Shown here: piece by piece, positions 7,472 to 16,420 of the stretch
Layout: every line of letters starts with the position of its first letter
Numbering within the stretch: the first letter of the stretch is position 1
Assembly: GCA_900128585.1 (NCBI GenBank)
Contig: LT642374.1
Span: 1 to 20,577, forward strand
DNA: 20,577 nt
Source: Stramenopiles sp. TOSAG23-3
Lineage: Eukaryota > Sar
Reading direction: 5' to 3'
Position numbers and translations under genes: made by a program
Notes under the pieces: generated by a model
Told to the model about the DNA's origin: nothing
Database searches by the model: none
The model's input: only the letters and a program-made list of their open reading frames with translations

Positions 7472-8146
7472 ATGTCGTGCCCGTACCGCCTTCCGACTAA
7501 TGTCTGCCCTGCGGTTCACGATCCACCCGAGGATGACTTTTCCCTTGAAGAGGCGGTAACGAACGCCTGGGTTATCCGGCATTGTGGTATGGGCGCAATA
7601 GTAGACCAGTTGGGGGCAGAGTTGCTTGGTTTGTGTAGTGTAGGCGATGTGGAGCAAATACGGGCGTTGTTTACCCCACGGTTCTCTACTCGTACGAAGT
7701 TTTTGTTGCAAAGTTGCGTTTCCGTGTTGATCGCCACTCTTGGATTTCTGTTATACAAAATCGTCCAATCTGGGGAAAAAACAAGCACGCCAAGCGATAG
7801 TGGCCAGGAGGCTATAGATTTTTTGTTTCAGGTATTTTTCTCTCTTTTGTTCTGCTTATGGATATCGTGCGTGTTCTATGGGGTTGCTCACTTCGAGCCG
7901 CGGATTTTACCAACTTACAAGAACGAACAGAATGTCACTGCCCTCCACGTAGCAGTTACCGTCAACCGTGTGGAGGTATGCTCGCTTTTGCTGGAACATG
8001 GGGCCAGGCTGGACGTTAAAGACGCGCTCGGAAAAACACCAGTTGACCACGCTTCCCAGATGGGCCACAAAGAGATCATTAAACTGTTTAAAGATCGCGA
8101 TAATGGCCGCCTGGATGAAAAGAAAGAAAGTAAAAAGTCTCGATGA
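7472..8146 (+). CDS. Small ankyrin-repeat protein with two hydrophobic segments
   Basis: This encodes 224 residues of unknown function. An ankyrin-like helix (LCSVGDVEQIRALF, 54-67) is followed by two strongly hydrophobic segments (77-99 and 117-139). A clear pair of ankyrin repeats follows at 154-206 (TALHVAVTVNRVEVCSLLLE, then GKTPVDHASQMGHKEIIKLF). The tail is Lys/Arg-rich. The sequence therefore suggests a membrane hairpin lying between ankyrin elements, with both ends on the same face. The frame extends to 7430 but begins there with TTG, so I chose ATG 7472. Its -3 base is C, the weakest context in the window, and ATG 7589 (M40, G at -3) is an alternative. A GT-AG pair at 7832-7921 (90 nt, in frame) could remove the second hydrophobic segment if used as an intron. 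The gene is convergent with another ankyrin gene. Confidence 0.7.
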   Translation: MSCPYRLPTNVCPAVHDPPEDDFSLEEAVTNAWVIRHCGMGAIVDQLGAELLGLCSVGDVEQIRALFTPRFSTRTKFLLQSCVSVLIATLGFLLYKIVQSGEKTSTPSDSGQEAIDFLFQVFFSLLFCLWISCVFYGVAHFEPRILPTYKNEQNVTALHVAVTVNRVEVCSLLLEHGARLDVKDALGKTPVDHASQMGHKEIIKLFKDRDNGRLDEKKESKKSR

Positions 8147-8450
8147 CTGAGCGTTCGTAAATAGATTTCTGGGTCGTCGTGTATTTTAAGAAACCACCAG
8201 AACAAAAATCCTAAATATTAAGTCCAGTAGAGTTTGTTACTTTAAACCCAAATATGTTGCTGTTAATGTAGAAAAAAATATTTTTTAGCAGATTCATTTC
8301 GTGGATAACAGCGAATTTTCTTGTTTTTTTTTAACAAACAATTTTCTTGTTTTCTTTTAAGACCTTTGGGCCTTTAGCCCGAATTACCTAAAGCGCGTCG
8401 AGAAATGCTCAACCTTCTTCTTTTTCTCAGCACTGGGTTTGGCCACCAAT
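8147..8450. other. Spacer between convergent ankyrin genes
   Basis: This is 304 bases of AT-rich 3' flanking DNA. It has T-rich tracts at 8319-8360 with the repeated phrase AATTTTCTTGTTTT (about 8315 and 8341). No gene or RNA is recognised. Confidence 0.6.
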
Positions 8451-10517
8451 TCAAAACACCTGGTACCCCGCGGTGTCCCGACCATCTTTCCACGAAACGA
8501 GCCCCAAAGAATACGGGCTTTGCCGCCATGTTTTATTGAGCTTGGGCAAGCCTCTTATACCAGGGTACGTACTTCGTGGAACCAGTTTCTGCTTTCGAAG
8601 GGCTTCTTCCTCCATTTCGTTCTGGAGCATACTCTTTTCGTTTTTATCAACATCGTCTTTATCCTTGAGCATCATTGCGCCGAGGGCAGCAGCCGACGGT
8701 GGCGGGGGCAGCATCTCGTCAGGAATCATGGCCGATTTTGGTTTCTGGTTTTCAAGGGATGTTGTGTATTCCATGTCCTTCCGTCGCTGTTCTTCGGCAT
8801 CCAAATCAGCATGAGTTGGCAAGCCCATCGCTTCCTCCAGTCGTTTGCGGCGCGTTCGACGTTTGATACCGACAGGTAAGGTCGACGCCCGGGCTGCCCT
8901 TGCTTGGGCGTACAGATCCGTTCGCTTTGGCCGGAAAAGGGCCGATGCGTTGGCGGAACGCAGCGGCTTTTCCAAAAGTACCAGGTCTTTCTTTTTTTTC
9001 GGGGGCGAAGGGCACCAATTTGTGAGCAACCGCCCGACCATGCTTTTCCGCCTCACCTGCACGGCGGTCAAAGGCTTTTTGAGGGTCTCTTCGTCGTCCG
9101 TGTGTCGCCTTCGTCTGGACTTCCCACGGCGCTTTCTCGTTTGCCGCATTCGCTGGTAATCCTCGCGTTTTTTTATTTCCCGCAGCTTTATGTCCAGCTC
9201 CCTCGCACCGGTACTTTTTTCTGTAAGCATCATTGCCCGTTTCATGTCCTTAATCGACTGCATGCCTTGTTCGCCGAGGTGTGCCCCCGCTTTGGTCGCA
9301 TCTTCCGCATTGTCATCTTCGGCATAAAACCGAATTGTCGTGCCGAGCTCGTTCAGCCGTTCCACCCGTTTGTTCTCTCTGACCCTGTCGGCAAGTGCCA
9401 AATCCCCAAGAATCTCTTCGAACGCAGGGGTTAAATTTATGTGCCGCAATGGGTCGTTTAGAAACGGCTTCCATTCGTTAATAAAAAATCCTAGACCAAC
9501 TTCTCGTCTAATTTTAGGCCATTCGTGGAGGATGATAGCACACTCCGGCTTCTCGTGCTCGAGGGCTACGTCTAGCGCTGTTCGACCAAGACCATCGGCG
9601 ATTGTGGGATCGAACTGGTACCGGCAAAGGGTAAACAAAGATTTGGCGTCCCCAAACGAGGCGGCGAGGTGAACAGGGGTTTCTCCAAAAATGCCTCTAG
9701 CATTTACATTCCCGCCGTTATCCAGCAGGATGTTGAGTACACCATTAGCGCGTTCAAGCATGTCTTTCAACGATTCTTTCCCCGGTACTTTGTGCTGTTT
9801 CTGGTGCTTCCACTCCTCGTACACAAAGAACAGGCTGCTGTAGCCGTGAGCGTTTGGAAAGTTCGGGTTCGCTTTTCCATCGACCACCAAGGTCTTTATC
9901 ATTTCCACGTTGGCGGTGCGCACTGCGTACGTCAACGGGGTGTCGAATTGGTTTATCAGGATATCGACGTCTTTGTACCCTCCTATTATTGCCCGGTGTA
10001 CCTCTAGGCGATTGCCTTTCAGCACATCCTGGGCAAACTGTTTTTGTGCACCTTCTAAGTTCGGTGTCTCGTGCAATTTGGACGACAATTTTGGGTCTAA
10101 ATAATTCGGAATTTTCTCGCTGATGTATTTATTTGCAGCGACGTCTATGCTGGTTAAGAGTTCATCTATTTCTTTTATTTGCCTATGAAAACCGTACTGT
10201 TCCTTTATTTTATCCAGAGCAGCTTTTGACTGGCGTTCTCTTTTCTGTCGTAGAAATGCTTTTCTATTGCAGTCTTTCATGATCCGTTTGATCGAACGTT
10301 CTCGTGCAATCTCTCGATCCTTACGCTCATTTTCTACATGGAGCGAAATGCCTGGGATCCCATACCGCAGATCACTGTCGTTTGCACTCGTTTTGTTTGC
10401 ATGGTACTTTCCCAGAAAATCATGAATAGACCAATCCTCTTTTCCCGTGTACCCTTCGGCGAGGCCTACCCGCCGAAGCCTCAAAACCTTTATGTTCGCT
10501 TCTTCCGTATCACCCAT
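8451..10517 (-). CDS. Large basic ankyrin-repeat protein
   Basis: This encodes 688 residues, intron-free here. Residues 62-110 are highly charged and probably coiled coil (ERKDREIARERSIKRIMKDC). Ankyrin repeats cover about 156-333, with recognisable units at 191-220 (TPLTYAVRTANVEMIKTLVV), 278-300 (ETPVHLAASFGDAKSLFTLC) and 311-333 (GRTALDVALEHEKPECAIIL). An irregular insert (235-255) separates them. From 340 on there is no recognisable domain. This part has basic patches that could be nuclear signals or nucleic-acid or microtubule contacts (461-472 RKRRGKSRRRRH, 506-510, 551-559), a PPPP stretch (604-607) and an acidic stretch (619-640). Ankyrin repeats bind proteins, but no partner is apparent. 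It could be a cytoskeletal or flagellar scaffold, but I have no direct evidence. Start ATG 10517 has A at -3. Confidence 0.85.
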   Translation of the reverse strand: MGDTEEANIKVLRLRRVGLAEGYTGKEDWSIHDFLGKYHANKTSANDSDLRYGIPGISLHVENERKDREIARERSIKRIMKDCNRKAFLRQKRERQSKAALDKIKEQYGFHRQIKEIDELLTSIDVAANKYISEKIPNYLDPKLSSKLHETPNLEGAQKQFAQDVLKGNRLEVHRAIIGGYKDVDILINQFDTPLTYAVRTANVEMIKTLVVDGKANPNFPNAHGYSSLFFVYEEWKHQKQHKVPGKESLKDMLERANGVLNILLDNGGNVNARGIFGETPVHLAASFGDAKSLFTLCRYQFDPTIADGLGRTALDVALEHEKPECAIILHEWPKIRREVGLGFFINEWKPFLNDPLRHINLTPAFEEILGDLALADRVRENKRVERLNELGTTIRFYAEDDNAEDATKAGAHLGEQGMQSIKDMKRAMMLTEKSTGARELDIKLREIKKREDYQRMRQTRKRRGKSRRRRHTDDEETLKKPLTAVQVRRKSMVGRLLTNWCPSPPKKKKDLVLLEKPLRSANASALFRPKRTDLYAQARAARASTLPVGIKRRTRRKRLEEAMGLPTHADLDAEEQRRKDMEYTTSLENQKPKSAMIPDEMLPPPPSAAALGAMMLKDKDDVDKNEKSMLQNEMEEEALRKQKLVPRSTYPGIRGLPKLNKTWRQSPYSLGLVSWKDGRDTAGYQVF

Positions 10518-11015
10518 CCTTTCTCTTTGTTTGTACTCCCTTGCAATCTATACAAATTACATAATGCTTTGTTTGCTTTCCAGTATTTTATTTAAATTGT
10601 GTTCCATTGTGTTGTTTACCTGGCATCCTGACACACACATACATGTGAAATCATTGTTTCCAAATGATCATCATGAAAGATTGTGCGCTGTGGTATGAAA
10701 AAATATATATCGGCGGTCCGGTAGTATCTATAACCGTTAAATTATTATTTAAACTATGCAGATAAATAGGCATTTATGTACTATTAGTATACTTTTTCAT
10801 TTCATCCACTGTTGGTACGGTTATACTTGGTACTACCATATATGCATATAATTATTCATTCGTAATTTAATAAGAATTTTAATTATTCTAAGTTTAGGTG
10901 TGGTGGTGGTACAAATATACGAAGTAGTATAGATACGTTCTTCGGCAGAGACATCCGAGAGCATCCAGGCTTTGCAGCTTTTGTGCACCGCGCTATAATT
11001 ATATATTTATATAAT
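10518..11015. other. AT-rich spacer upstream of the large ankyrin gene
   Basis: I see no gene in these 498 bases. The stretch should hold the ankyrin gene's promoter (right after 10518, minus-strand sense) and the bleomycin hydrolase 3' flank (just above 11015). A TATA-rich stretch lies at 10999-11014. Confidence 0.6.
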
Positions 11016-12398
11016 TCAATTCGCTAGTGCTCCCATTGGATCCCATGCCGGCAAGACAATTGGTTCTGTGGTGCTGGCGTTCGCAACAAGGTCTTTGATC
11101 GGGGAGTTGTCGTCAATCAAACTTTTATCAACGACAACTTGGTACATGAATTGGTCAAACCAGGCGTCGGTCATCATCAGGTACCCTTTGTCTGTGCCCT
11201 TTTCTCCCCAACTATTTTCAATCCTCCATTTGGCTGGGTTGGGCTGGTTCGGCTCTTCGTCGTAGCCCGTCAATGTCATCGCGTGCGTCATTAAACTTGC
11301 GCCGTACCTTAACCGGTCTTCTTTGTTGAACTCAAACTTGTGGTCAAACGCATTTTCGTAGTCAAAGGCGTTTACGTCCAGGACAGCAATGTCGCGCGCA
11401 AAATATTTTCCTACGTCGCACCCAAACCAGCAGGGGTCGTCGTTGTCAATCGTTTTCTTTGCATACTCCTTCATGTCTTCGATGGGAACATTAAAATAGC
11501 AAATCCCTTTCCCGCCTACAACATTGCCAAGCCGATCCACCGTATACATTTTGTAATACTCGTTTCTCGGATCATTGATCAACGAGATTTTCGAATCCAC
11601 GTCAAACATGCCGCGAATATGGTCTTGGTAAAACGATACGGGCGTCAGGTCACGAAACGCATGGAACTTTTTGTCCTTCTTGTCATAAAACGTCCAATCG
11701 AACTGCGTTGGCGGCTGCCCAAAAAAGAGGCAGAGAAATTTGTGAAATTCCTTGATCATTGCCTTTTTTGCATCTTGCAAATTGCTCGCAGTCAAGTCCC
11801 CGCTCGACGCATTGTGCATTTTTCGCAGCTCTTTCCCAAAATTGCGTAGCGTATACGTCAGCCACCAGTTCATGCTCCGTGATTCGGTCGCATTGAAGTT
11901 TTCTGGGAACGCTTGCTTCGGACACACCCCGTATTTGTTTACCAAATTGACGAGCATATCCCACTGGCCTCCGTCGCACAGTGGGTCTTTGAACAAATGC
12001 TCAATCATTCTCGAGTCTGTGTCCATGTCCAAAGTTTCGATGACGTTCTGAAGAAAGAAATTCGCCTTTTCCAGTTTGTCGTAAAAGAATAGATGGGCTT
12101 GCGAAATTTCAAAGGAGTCGTCCAAGTTGTACTTCTTCATTAGGTTGATTCGCATGCAGTTGCAGAGGGCGAACATCCAGCACCTTCCGCTCGAGCGTTG
12201 GTTGCAGCACTTGCCTTCCGTCGAAATCTTCTTTGAATACACAAAATTGTACTTGGTCGTAACCGCACGGTTTTTCAACACTTCTGTCATTTTGTGCGTG
12301 GTCAACGCATTCGTCACCAGGCGGTTTTTCGGGCTTGCGTTGAATTCATCACAGTAGGTTACCAGGTCGGCCAGAGATACTTCGCTGTTGTCGGTCAT
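11016..12398 (-). CDS. BLMH: Bleomycin hydrolase (papain-family aminopeptidase, C1B)
   Basis: This encodes 460 residues, the usual size for bleomycin hydrolase/Gal6, a cytosolic hexameric cysteine aminopeptidase with its active sites inside a barrel. The active site is complete: Gln67 (oxyanion hole), Cys73 in SSGRCWMFA, His372 in MTHAMTLTGY and Asn395 in ENSWGE. DGGQWDMLVNLVNKYGVCPK (142-161) is a family hallmark. The C-terminus LPAWDPMGALAN is also diagnostic. In this family the tail lies in the active-site cleft, and in yeast Gal6 the last residue after Ala is removed autocatalytically. Here one Asn follows the Ala, so the same trimming is possible. Start ATG 12398 has A at -3 and gives a standard N-terminus without signal peptide. 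It is transcribed in the same direction as its two upstream neighbours but is separated from the next by 641 bases. Confidence 0.95.
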   Translation of the reverse strand: MTDNSEVSLADLVTYCDEFNASPKNRLVTNALTTHKMTEVLKNRAVTTKYNFVYSKKISTEGKCCNQRSSGRCWMFALCNCMRINLMKKYNLDDSFEISQAHLFFYDKLEKANFFLQNVIETLDMDTDSRMIEHLFKDPLCDGGQWDMLVNLVNKYGVCPKQAFPENFNATESRSMNWWLTYTLRNFGKELRKMHNASSGDLTASNLQDAKKAMIKEFHKFLCLFFGQPPTQFDWTFYDKKDKKFHAFRDLTPVSFYQDHIRGMFDVDSKISLINDPRNEYYKMYTVDRLGNVVGGKGICYFNVPIEDMKEYAKKTIDNDDPCWFGCDVGKYFARDIAVLDVNAFDYENAFDHKFEFNKEDRLRYGASLMTHAMTLTGYDEEPNQPNPAKWRIENSWGEKGTDKGYLMMTDAWFDQFMYQVVVDKSLIDDNSPIKDLVANASTTEPIVLPAWDPMGALAN

Positions 12399-13039
12399 TG
12401 CGTTGCAGGCAATTGTATTATAGGCAGGTAAAAATCTGTCCGGCAGGTGTAGCTTCTTTTGTACGGTCTTCAGTCAATTGATTGTTAAAATGTTGTTGTT
12501 GCAGTGAGAAGCTTATACTACTATTGAATGATAAGCTTTTTTTTCTTTTCTCTTTTTTATAGTATGGGAGGTGAGATCTCTATTATATTTATATTCAAAA
12601 AATGCTTCCTCTTCCTTCGTCGCTTCTTTTTTTTTTTTTTTTTTTTTAGTATTGGTATAAGAAGAAGAAGATCGATGATTGAGATTTGAAATGAAGAAGA
12701 TAGTGTCTGCTGTGGTATAGGCGTGCTTATATAGGAGGGAGGAAGAAGAAGAAAGAAGAACAAAGAGAAATCACAAAAAAACGAAGAAGATAAATATAAA
12801 TAAATAATTCTAAATAAAAACAACAATTAAGGTATAAATTCATACAGTATATTATTATGTATTATTATTGTTATATTTATTTGATGATGATTTAATTATT
12901 ATATAAGTATAGCAAGGTAATAGAAAGGTAAGGAAGAAGAAGGAGAAATAATATTATTATAATATTTCCAGTTGTGTTGTTGTGTTACTTCCTTTCTCTG
13001 CTTCTTTGTTCTTCTTTCTTCTTCAGTTTGTGCTCGAAT
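12399..13039. other. Spacer between bleomycin hydrolase and sugar transporter genes
   Basis: These 641 bases carry a T21 run (12627-12647), GAA-rich DNA (12658-12790), ATT repeats and a CTT-rich end (13000-13025) next to the transporter stop. A minus-strand frame at 12557-12826 is made of Lys/Arg/Ser/Phe runs from these repeats. I see no gene. Confidence 0.65.
12627..12647. repeat. T21 homopolymer
   Basis: Twenty-one consecutive T on the plus strand form an A21 run in the sense of the flanking minus-strand genes. It lies about 390 bases beyond the sugar-transporter stop and 230 bases upstream of the bleomycin hydrolase start. Confidence 0.9.
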
Positions 13040-14170
13040 TTACATGGCTGGAATTTGCTCAATCGTATCCTTTGGTTCACCATGGAGCCAATTGTCAAAC
13101 ATATCCATCCCACCGGTGACTACCATAAGGAGCAATGGAACCAACACCAGCATGTGTCTGATTGGCAGTTTCGCTGCTGGGGGCTTCGCTGGCGCGTCAC
13201 CGGATTCTGTGTCGCCCGCAACAGCTTTTGGCACAGGAAATGCCCGATACATATGGGCCGAACAGAGCGTGATACACCCGCCAATGACGAACTGGCCAGT
13301 GAGTTCATTGCCCAGCAACACGACACTTGCCACAGTCGACACAACGCTGCCTACCGCTACGGCGATCCCGCGGACCACATTGTTCAAATACTTCATTATA
13401 AACCCCATCATTAAGCCTTGGGTCCCCATGAGCACGATGATGATTACGTGCAAGTAGTTGAACCCGCCCATGCTGTTCAACCCGTACAGCATAATGGACA
13501 GCAAGTTGAATGCGACGCCAAAGACGTACATTTTAACGTTCTGGATGTGCACGTTGTCCTGCGCTGGGTTACCCGTGTTCGCTTTGTACAGCTTTTCGCA
13601 GAACGTACCCGCGATGGCGCTCAAGATTGCAGTCCCTATGCCAAAGCTGAGAGTGAAAAGCATCGAGGCACCTTTATCGTCGCCCTTCTTGTGCCCTGGG
13701 TTTTTCACCGTGGTCGCCATGCCAATAGCGATCAAGGCCAACGCGCACCATTGGGTCCTGGAAATTTTCTGCTTCAGGTACATCATGGCTAGCGCAGCGG
13801 TGATCAACAGTTTTATGTTGGCAAGCATGTTTACCAGGTGCGAGGCGATATATTTCAACGCAAACATCGCAGCGTTGTTGATAATAAAGTAGAGCCCAGC
13901 TGGGACACCAAAGTACCTGGCTTTGTGCCAAAAGTCCAAGGTAAAGGCAGCGCTCAGCTCGGACGCCACCCCTTTCTCTTTCATCTCTTTTTGGTAAGAG
14001 TAAACGGAGTACGTAAGTTTCAACGTTTCCGCGCAAAGAATGATGAACGACGGGTCACACGACGAGACGCGCCAGGCGTACTCTCCAAGCAAACTACTCG
14101 CACACATAAAAAAAACTGCCGCCACGACGAGCAGCGCTTTCGCGTAGGCCGTTTCAAATAACTTGTCCAT
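13040..14170 (-). CDS. Nucleotide-sugar transporter, SLC35A/UDP-galactose transporter-like
   Basis: This encodes a 376-residue multipass protein of the drug/metabolite transporter superfamily. SLC35A proteins exchange cytosolic nucleotide sugars for the matching nucleoside monophosphate across the Golgi or ER membrane. Family landmarks are VPAGLYFIINN (89-99), a helix 110-133 ending in KQKISRTQW, the stretch LSAIAGTFCEKLYK (183-196), HIQNVKMYVFGVAFN (208-222), and the C-terminal KYLNNVVRGIAVAVGS (260-275) with its basic residues. SLC35A transporters have ten helices, and those fit within residues 1-310. An extra hydrophobic segment (337-354) after a Pro/Ala-rich linker is unusual and would put the C-terminus on the other side of the membrane. 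The sugar (UDP-galactose, UDP-GlcNAc or CMP-sialate) cannot be decided. Start ATG 14170 has A at -3. Confidence 0.88.
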   Translation of the reverse strand: MDKLFETAYAKALLVVAAVFFMCASSLLGEYAWRVSSCDPSFIILCAETLKLTYSVYSYQKEMKEKGVASELSAAFTLDFWHKARYFGVPAGLYFIINNAAMFALKYIASHLVNMLANIKLLITAALAMMYLKQKISRTQWCALALIAIGMATTVKNPGHKKGDDKGASMLFTLSFGIGTAILSAIAGTFCEKLYKANTGNPAQDNVHIQNVKMYVFGVAFNLLSIMLYGLNSMGGFNYLHVIIIVLMGTQGLMMGFIMKYLNNVVRGIAVAVGSVVSTVASVVLLGNELTGQFVIGGCITLCSAHMYRAFPVPKAVAGDTESGDAPAKPPAAKLPIRHMLVLVPLLLMVVTGGMDMFDNWLHGEPKDTIEQIPAM

Positions 14171-14917
14171 GGTTTCGGTTGTCTTCTTCGTCGTTCTTTG
14201 TAAATTCCACTATAAGCCAAATCTATTCTATCACTATAATCATAACTGAGCTAGATCATGAATTGTCACGAAATGTTAGGACAGAGCGATACATTTGTTT
14301 CACTTTCATATCCGATTACATAATGGACTCTGTATAGATACAGAATATATTTATAGAGCTTTTAATTAATAAATATTTGTTGTTAGTTGTGTGTGTTTTT
14401 TGGTGTTGGGTCGGTGTGTGGTGGGTGGTGGGTGGTGCTGTTATTTATTAATAATTATTCAAAAAATACGAAGAAGAAGAAAGAAGAAAAGAACAAGAAG
14501 GAGGATGATGAAGAACGAAAACAAACAACGAACGAACGAACGAACGGCTCCGCAATATTAATATTTATAGGTAAATACACTGTATACATAGCATATATTA
14601 AGTACATTTTTAAATTATATAGTTATAGTACGAGTGTGAACTTTTTAAATTATTATTAAAAGAATAGCAGGGAGTTAGTGTTACGAAACATATAATAACA
14701 TTGAATAATATTAAAACGAACTAACAGAAGAAGAGGCAGGAGGTGGTATTATTTTTATTATTACATATTAAAATAAAACAAGAAAATATGGAATTTGGGT
14801 GAGATGGTTTGTAAAATATAATTTAATATTATTACGTTTTGTTTAAATATTAAGTGCCATAAACCAACAAGAGGAAAATATTCGTTGATACATGTTGAAT
14901 CGATCAAAAAATGATGC
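14171..14917. other. Spacer upstream of the sugar transporter gene
   Basis: I see no gene in these 747 bases. The minus-strand TTATAG at 14215-14210 lies 40 bases upstream of the transporter start. A TG/GGT-rich stretch covers 14382-14442, GAA-rich DNA 14468-14520, and a CGAA repeat 14529-14546. The frame at 14387-14659 is low complexity and not a credible gene. Confidence 0.6.
14529..14546. repeat. CGAA tetranucleotide repeat
   Basis: Four to five tandem CGAA units lie in a purine-rich spacer. It is a short microsatellite with no coding role. Confidence 0.8.
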
Positions 14918-15937
14918 TCAGTACCCTAGTTTTTTATTTACAGCCCTTTCCGATGGGACCTTACAGTCACTGTCGACAAATTCCTGAAGTATTTCCCTGA
15001 ACTTTCCTAGGGCAAGTTGGTCCATGTTTGGAACATTGTCAGCGTTGTGCGAACTCATCAGCAAGACGTCGTTGGGAAGGTTCCAGAGGCTGCTGCTCTT
15101 CGGCAAGGGCTCTGTTTTAAAAACGTCTAACGCAGCTCCAAAAATACGCCGTTCCTCCAAATGCTTGAACAAGTGGTCCTCGTTCAAAGTGGCCCCGCGC
15201 CCAATATTGATCAGCACGCTGGTGCTCTTCATTTTCTCTAAAATGTTCCTATCGACAAAGCCAGCCGTTGCCTCCGTGGATGGCAAACAGACTACCAGAA
15301 AATCCGCATTGCTGACCAGCTCGTGTACTTCTTGATCGCTCGGGCCGAACAGCTTATCCAGCAACGGGTCATCCTTTGATTTCTCCGGCCGGGATCTAAG
15401 TCCCCAAACCTTCATCTGGAACGCTTTTGCAAGGGTAGCCACTTTCGACCCTATATCCCCGTACCCCAATATACACAGTGTTTGCGATTTCAATTGCGGC
15501 ATCACGAAACAATCCCACACTTTACCCTCGTGGTTGGACTGGAGGCGCGTCGTCAGTTTCGAAAAATACAAGCACGCATACATGCAGTACTCTGCGAGCG
15601 ACTGGGAATAGCAGCCCCTCGCGTTTGTTAGCCCAACGGTTTCGTTGTTCGCAAACTCTTCTCCAGCTGCACTGTGAAACAAAAAATCAATCCCAGCAGA
15701 GCAGCAGTGCACCCACTTCAACTTCCCCGCAACAAGCTTAGGGTACAAATGCTCGAAAGCAGCAACCATGAGATCGTGCCCACCCCGAAGCAATAGTACC
15801 TCCGCCTCTTGCACATGTTCGTCCTTAAACGCCGTGAACTCCACGCCAATGTCTAGCACCACAGCGTTCGGTGGCAGATCGCCCAAATATTCCGAAAGCT
15901 CTGGCTTCCCTACCACCAAGATTTTTACTTTTTCCAT
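14918..15937 (-). CDS. D-isomer-specific 2-hydroxyacid dehydrogenase (glyoxylate/hydroxypyruvate reductase-like)
   Basis: This encodes 339 residues, typical of the family. These enzymes reduce 2-keto acids to D-2-hydroxy acids with NAD(P)H. The nucleotide-binding motif is GYGDIG (158-163). The catalytic residues are Arg247 (INIGRGA), Glu276 (DVFKTEP) and His297 (SSHNAD). The substrate-loop region WVHCCSAGID (75-84) is also typical. After the second strand of the cofactor fold the sequence is WGLRSRP, with Arg181 and Arg183 where NAD enzymes usually carry Asp, so NADPH preference is likely (inference). The substrate is unresolved; it resembles the subgroup related to glyoxylate/hydroxypyruvate reductases rather than long phosphoglycerate dehydrogenases, since no regulatory domain follows. 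The frame runs to 15982 but begins with TTG, so ATG 15937 (A at -3) is chosen. The C-terminus KKLGY is not a standard peroxisomal signal. A TATATATA stretch lies just upstream of the start. Confidence 0.9.
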   Translation of the reverse strand: MEKVKILVVGKPELSEYLGDLPPNAVVLDIGVEFTAFKDEHVQEAEVLLLRGGHDLMVAAFEHLYPKLVAGKLKWVHCCSAGIDFLFHSAAGEEFANNETVGLTNARGCYSQSLAEYCMYACLYFSKLTTRLQSNHEGKVWDCFVMPQLKSQTLCILGYGDIGSKVATLAKAFQMKVWGLRSRPEKSKDDPLLDKLFGPSDQEVHELVSNADFLVVCLPSTEATAGFVDRNILEKMKSTSVLINIGRGATLNEDHLFKHLEERRIFGAALDVFKTEPLPKSSSLWNLPNDVLLMSSHNADNVPNMDQLALGKFREILQEFVDSDCKVPSERAVNKKLGY

Positions 15938-16384
15938 TTTATATATAGACTGTACACAATAGATAGAGAATCTGGCAACCAAACCTGGAAGAAACCTCAG
16001 CGATGTTTTCCACGGGCAGTGTATACTATTGTTCGATGTATTTCTTTTGTGTTATATATCTGTATAATAATAATAATAATAATAATAGTAGAGAAAGAAA
16101 AGGTATAAAATAAAATAATGTCCATCCATCCTCCCTCTTCTTCTCTCTTCTCTCCTCTCTTGTCATAATTATAACATAAACAAGAATATAATATATTGTA
16201 CTTGTATTGATATATATAAATAGGGATTTTATTTTTGAATTTGAAATTCAACATCTCATCACCACACACCACACACCACCCACAACATGATAGAAGAAGA
16301 AAAGAAGAGGAGAAGAGTAGTATAATAGGAGAGAAAGAAAGATTGTAGAAGAAGTGATTGTTGTTGATTATTATTAATTACTAC

Positions 16385-16420
<36 letters not shown>

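Noticed and set aside
7072-7473. Minus-strand frame of 133 codons
   Set aside because: It is composed of microsatellite and duplicated spacer DNA, giving Ser/Leu/Ile/Phe runs with no recognisable domain.
12557-12826. Minus-strand frame with poly-Lys and poly-Ser/Phe stretches
   Set aside because: It is translation of a T21 run and GAA repeats, with no credible protein.
15938-15982. 15-codon N-terminal extension of the 2-hydroxyacid dehydrogenase
   Set aside because: It begins with TTG and precedes a natural start MEKVKILVVG, which opens directly into the first strand of the fold.
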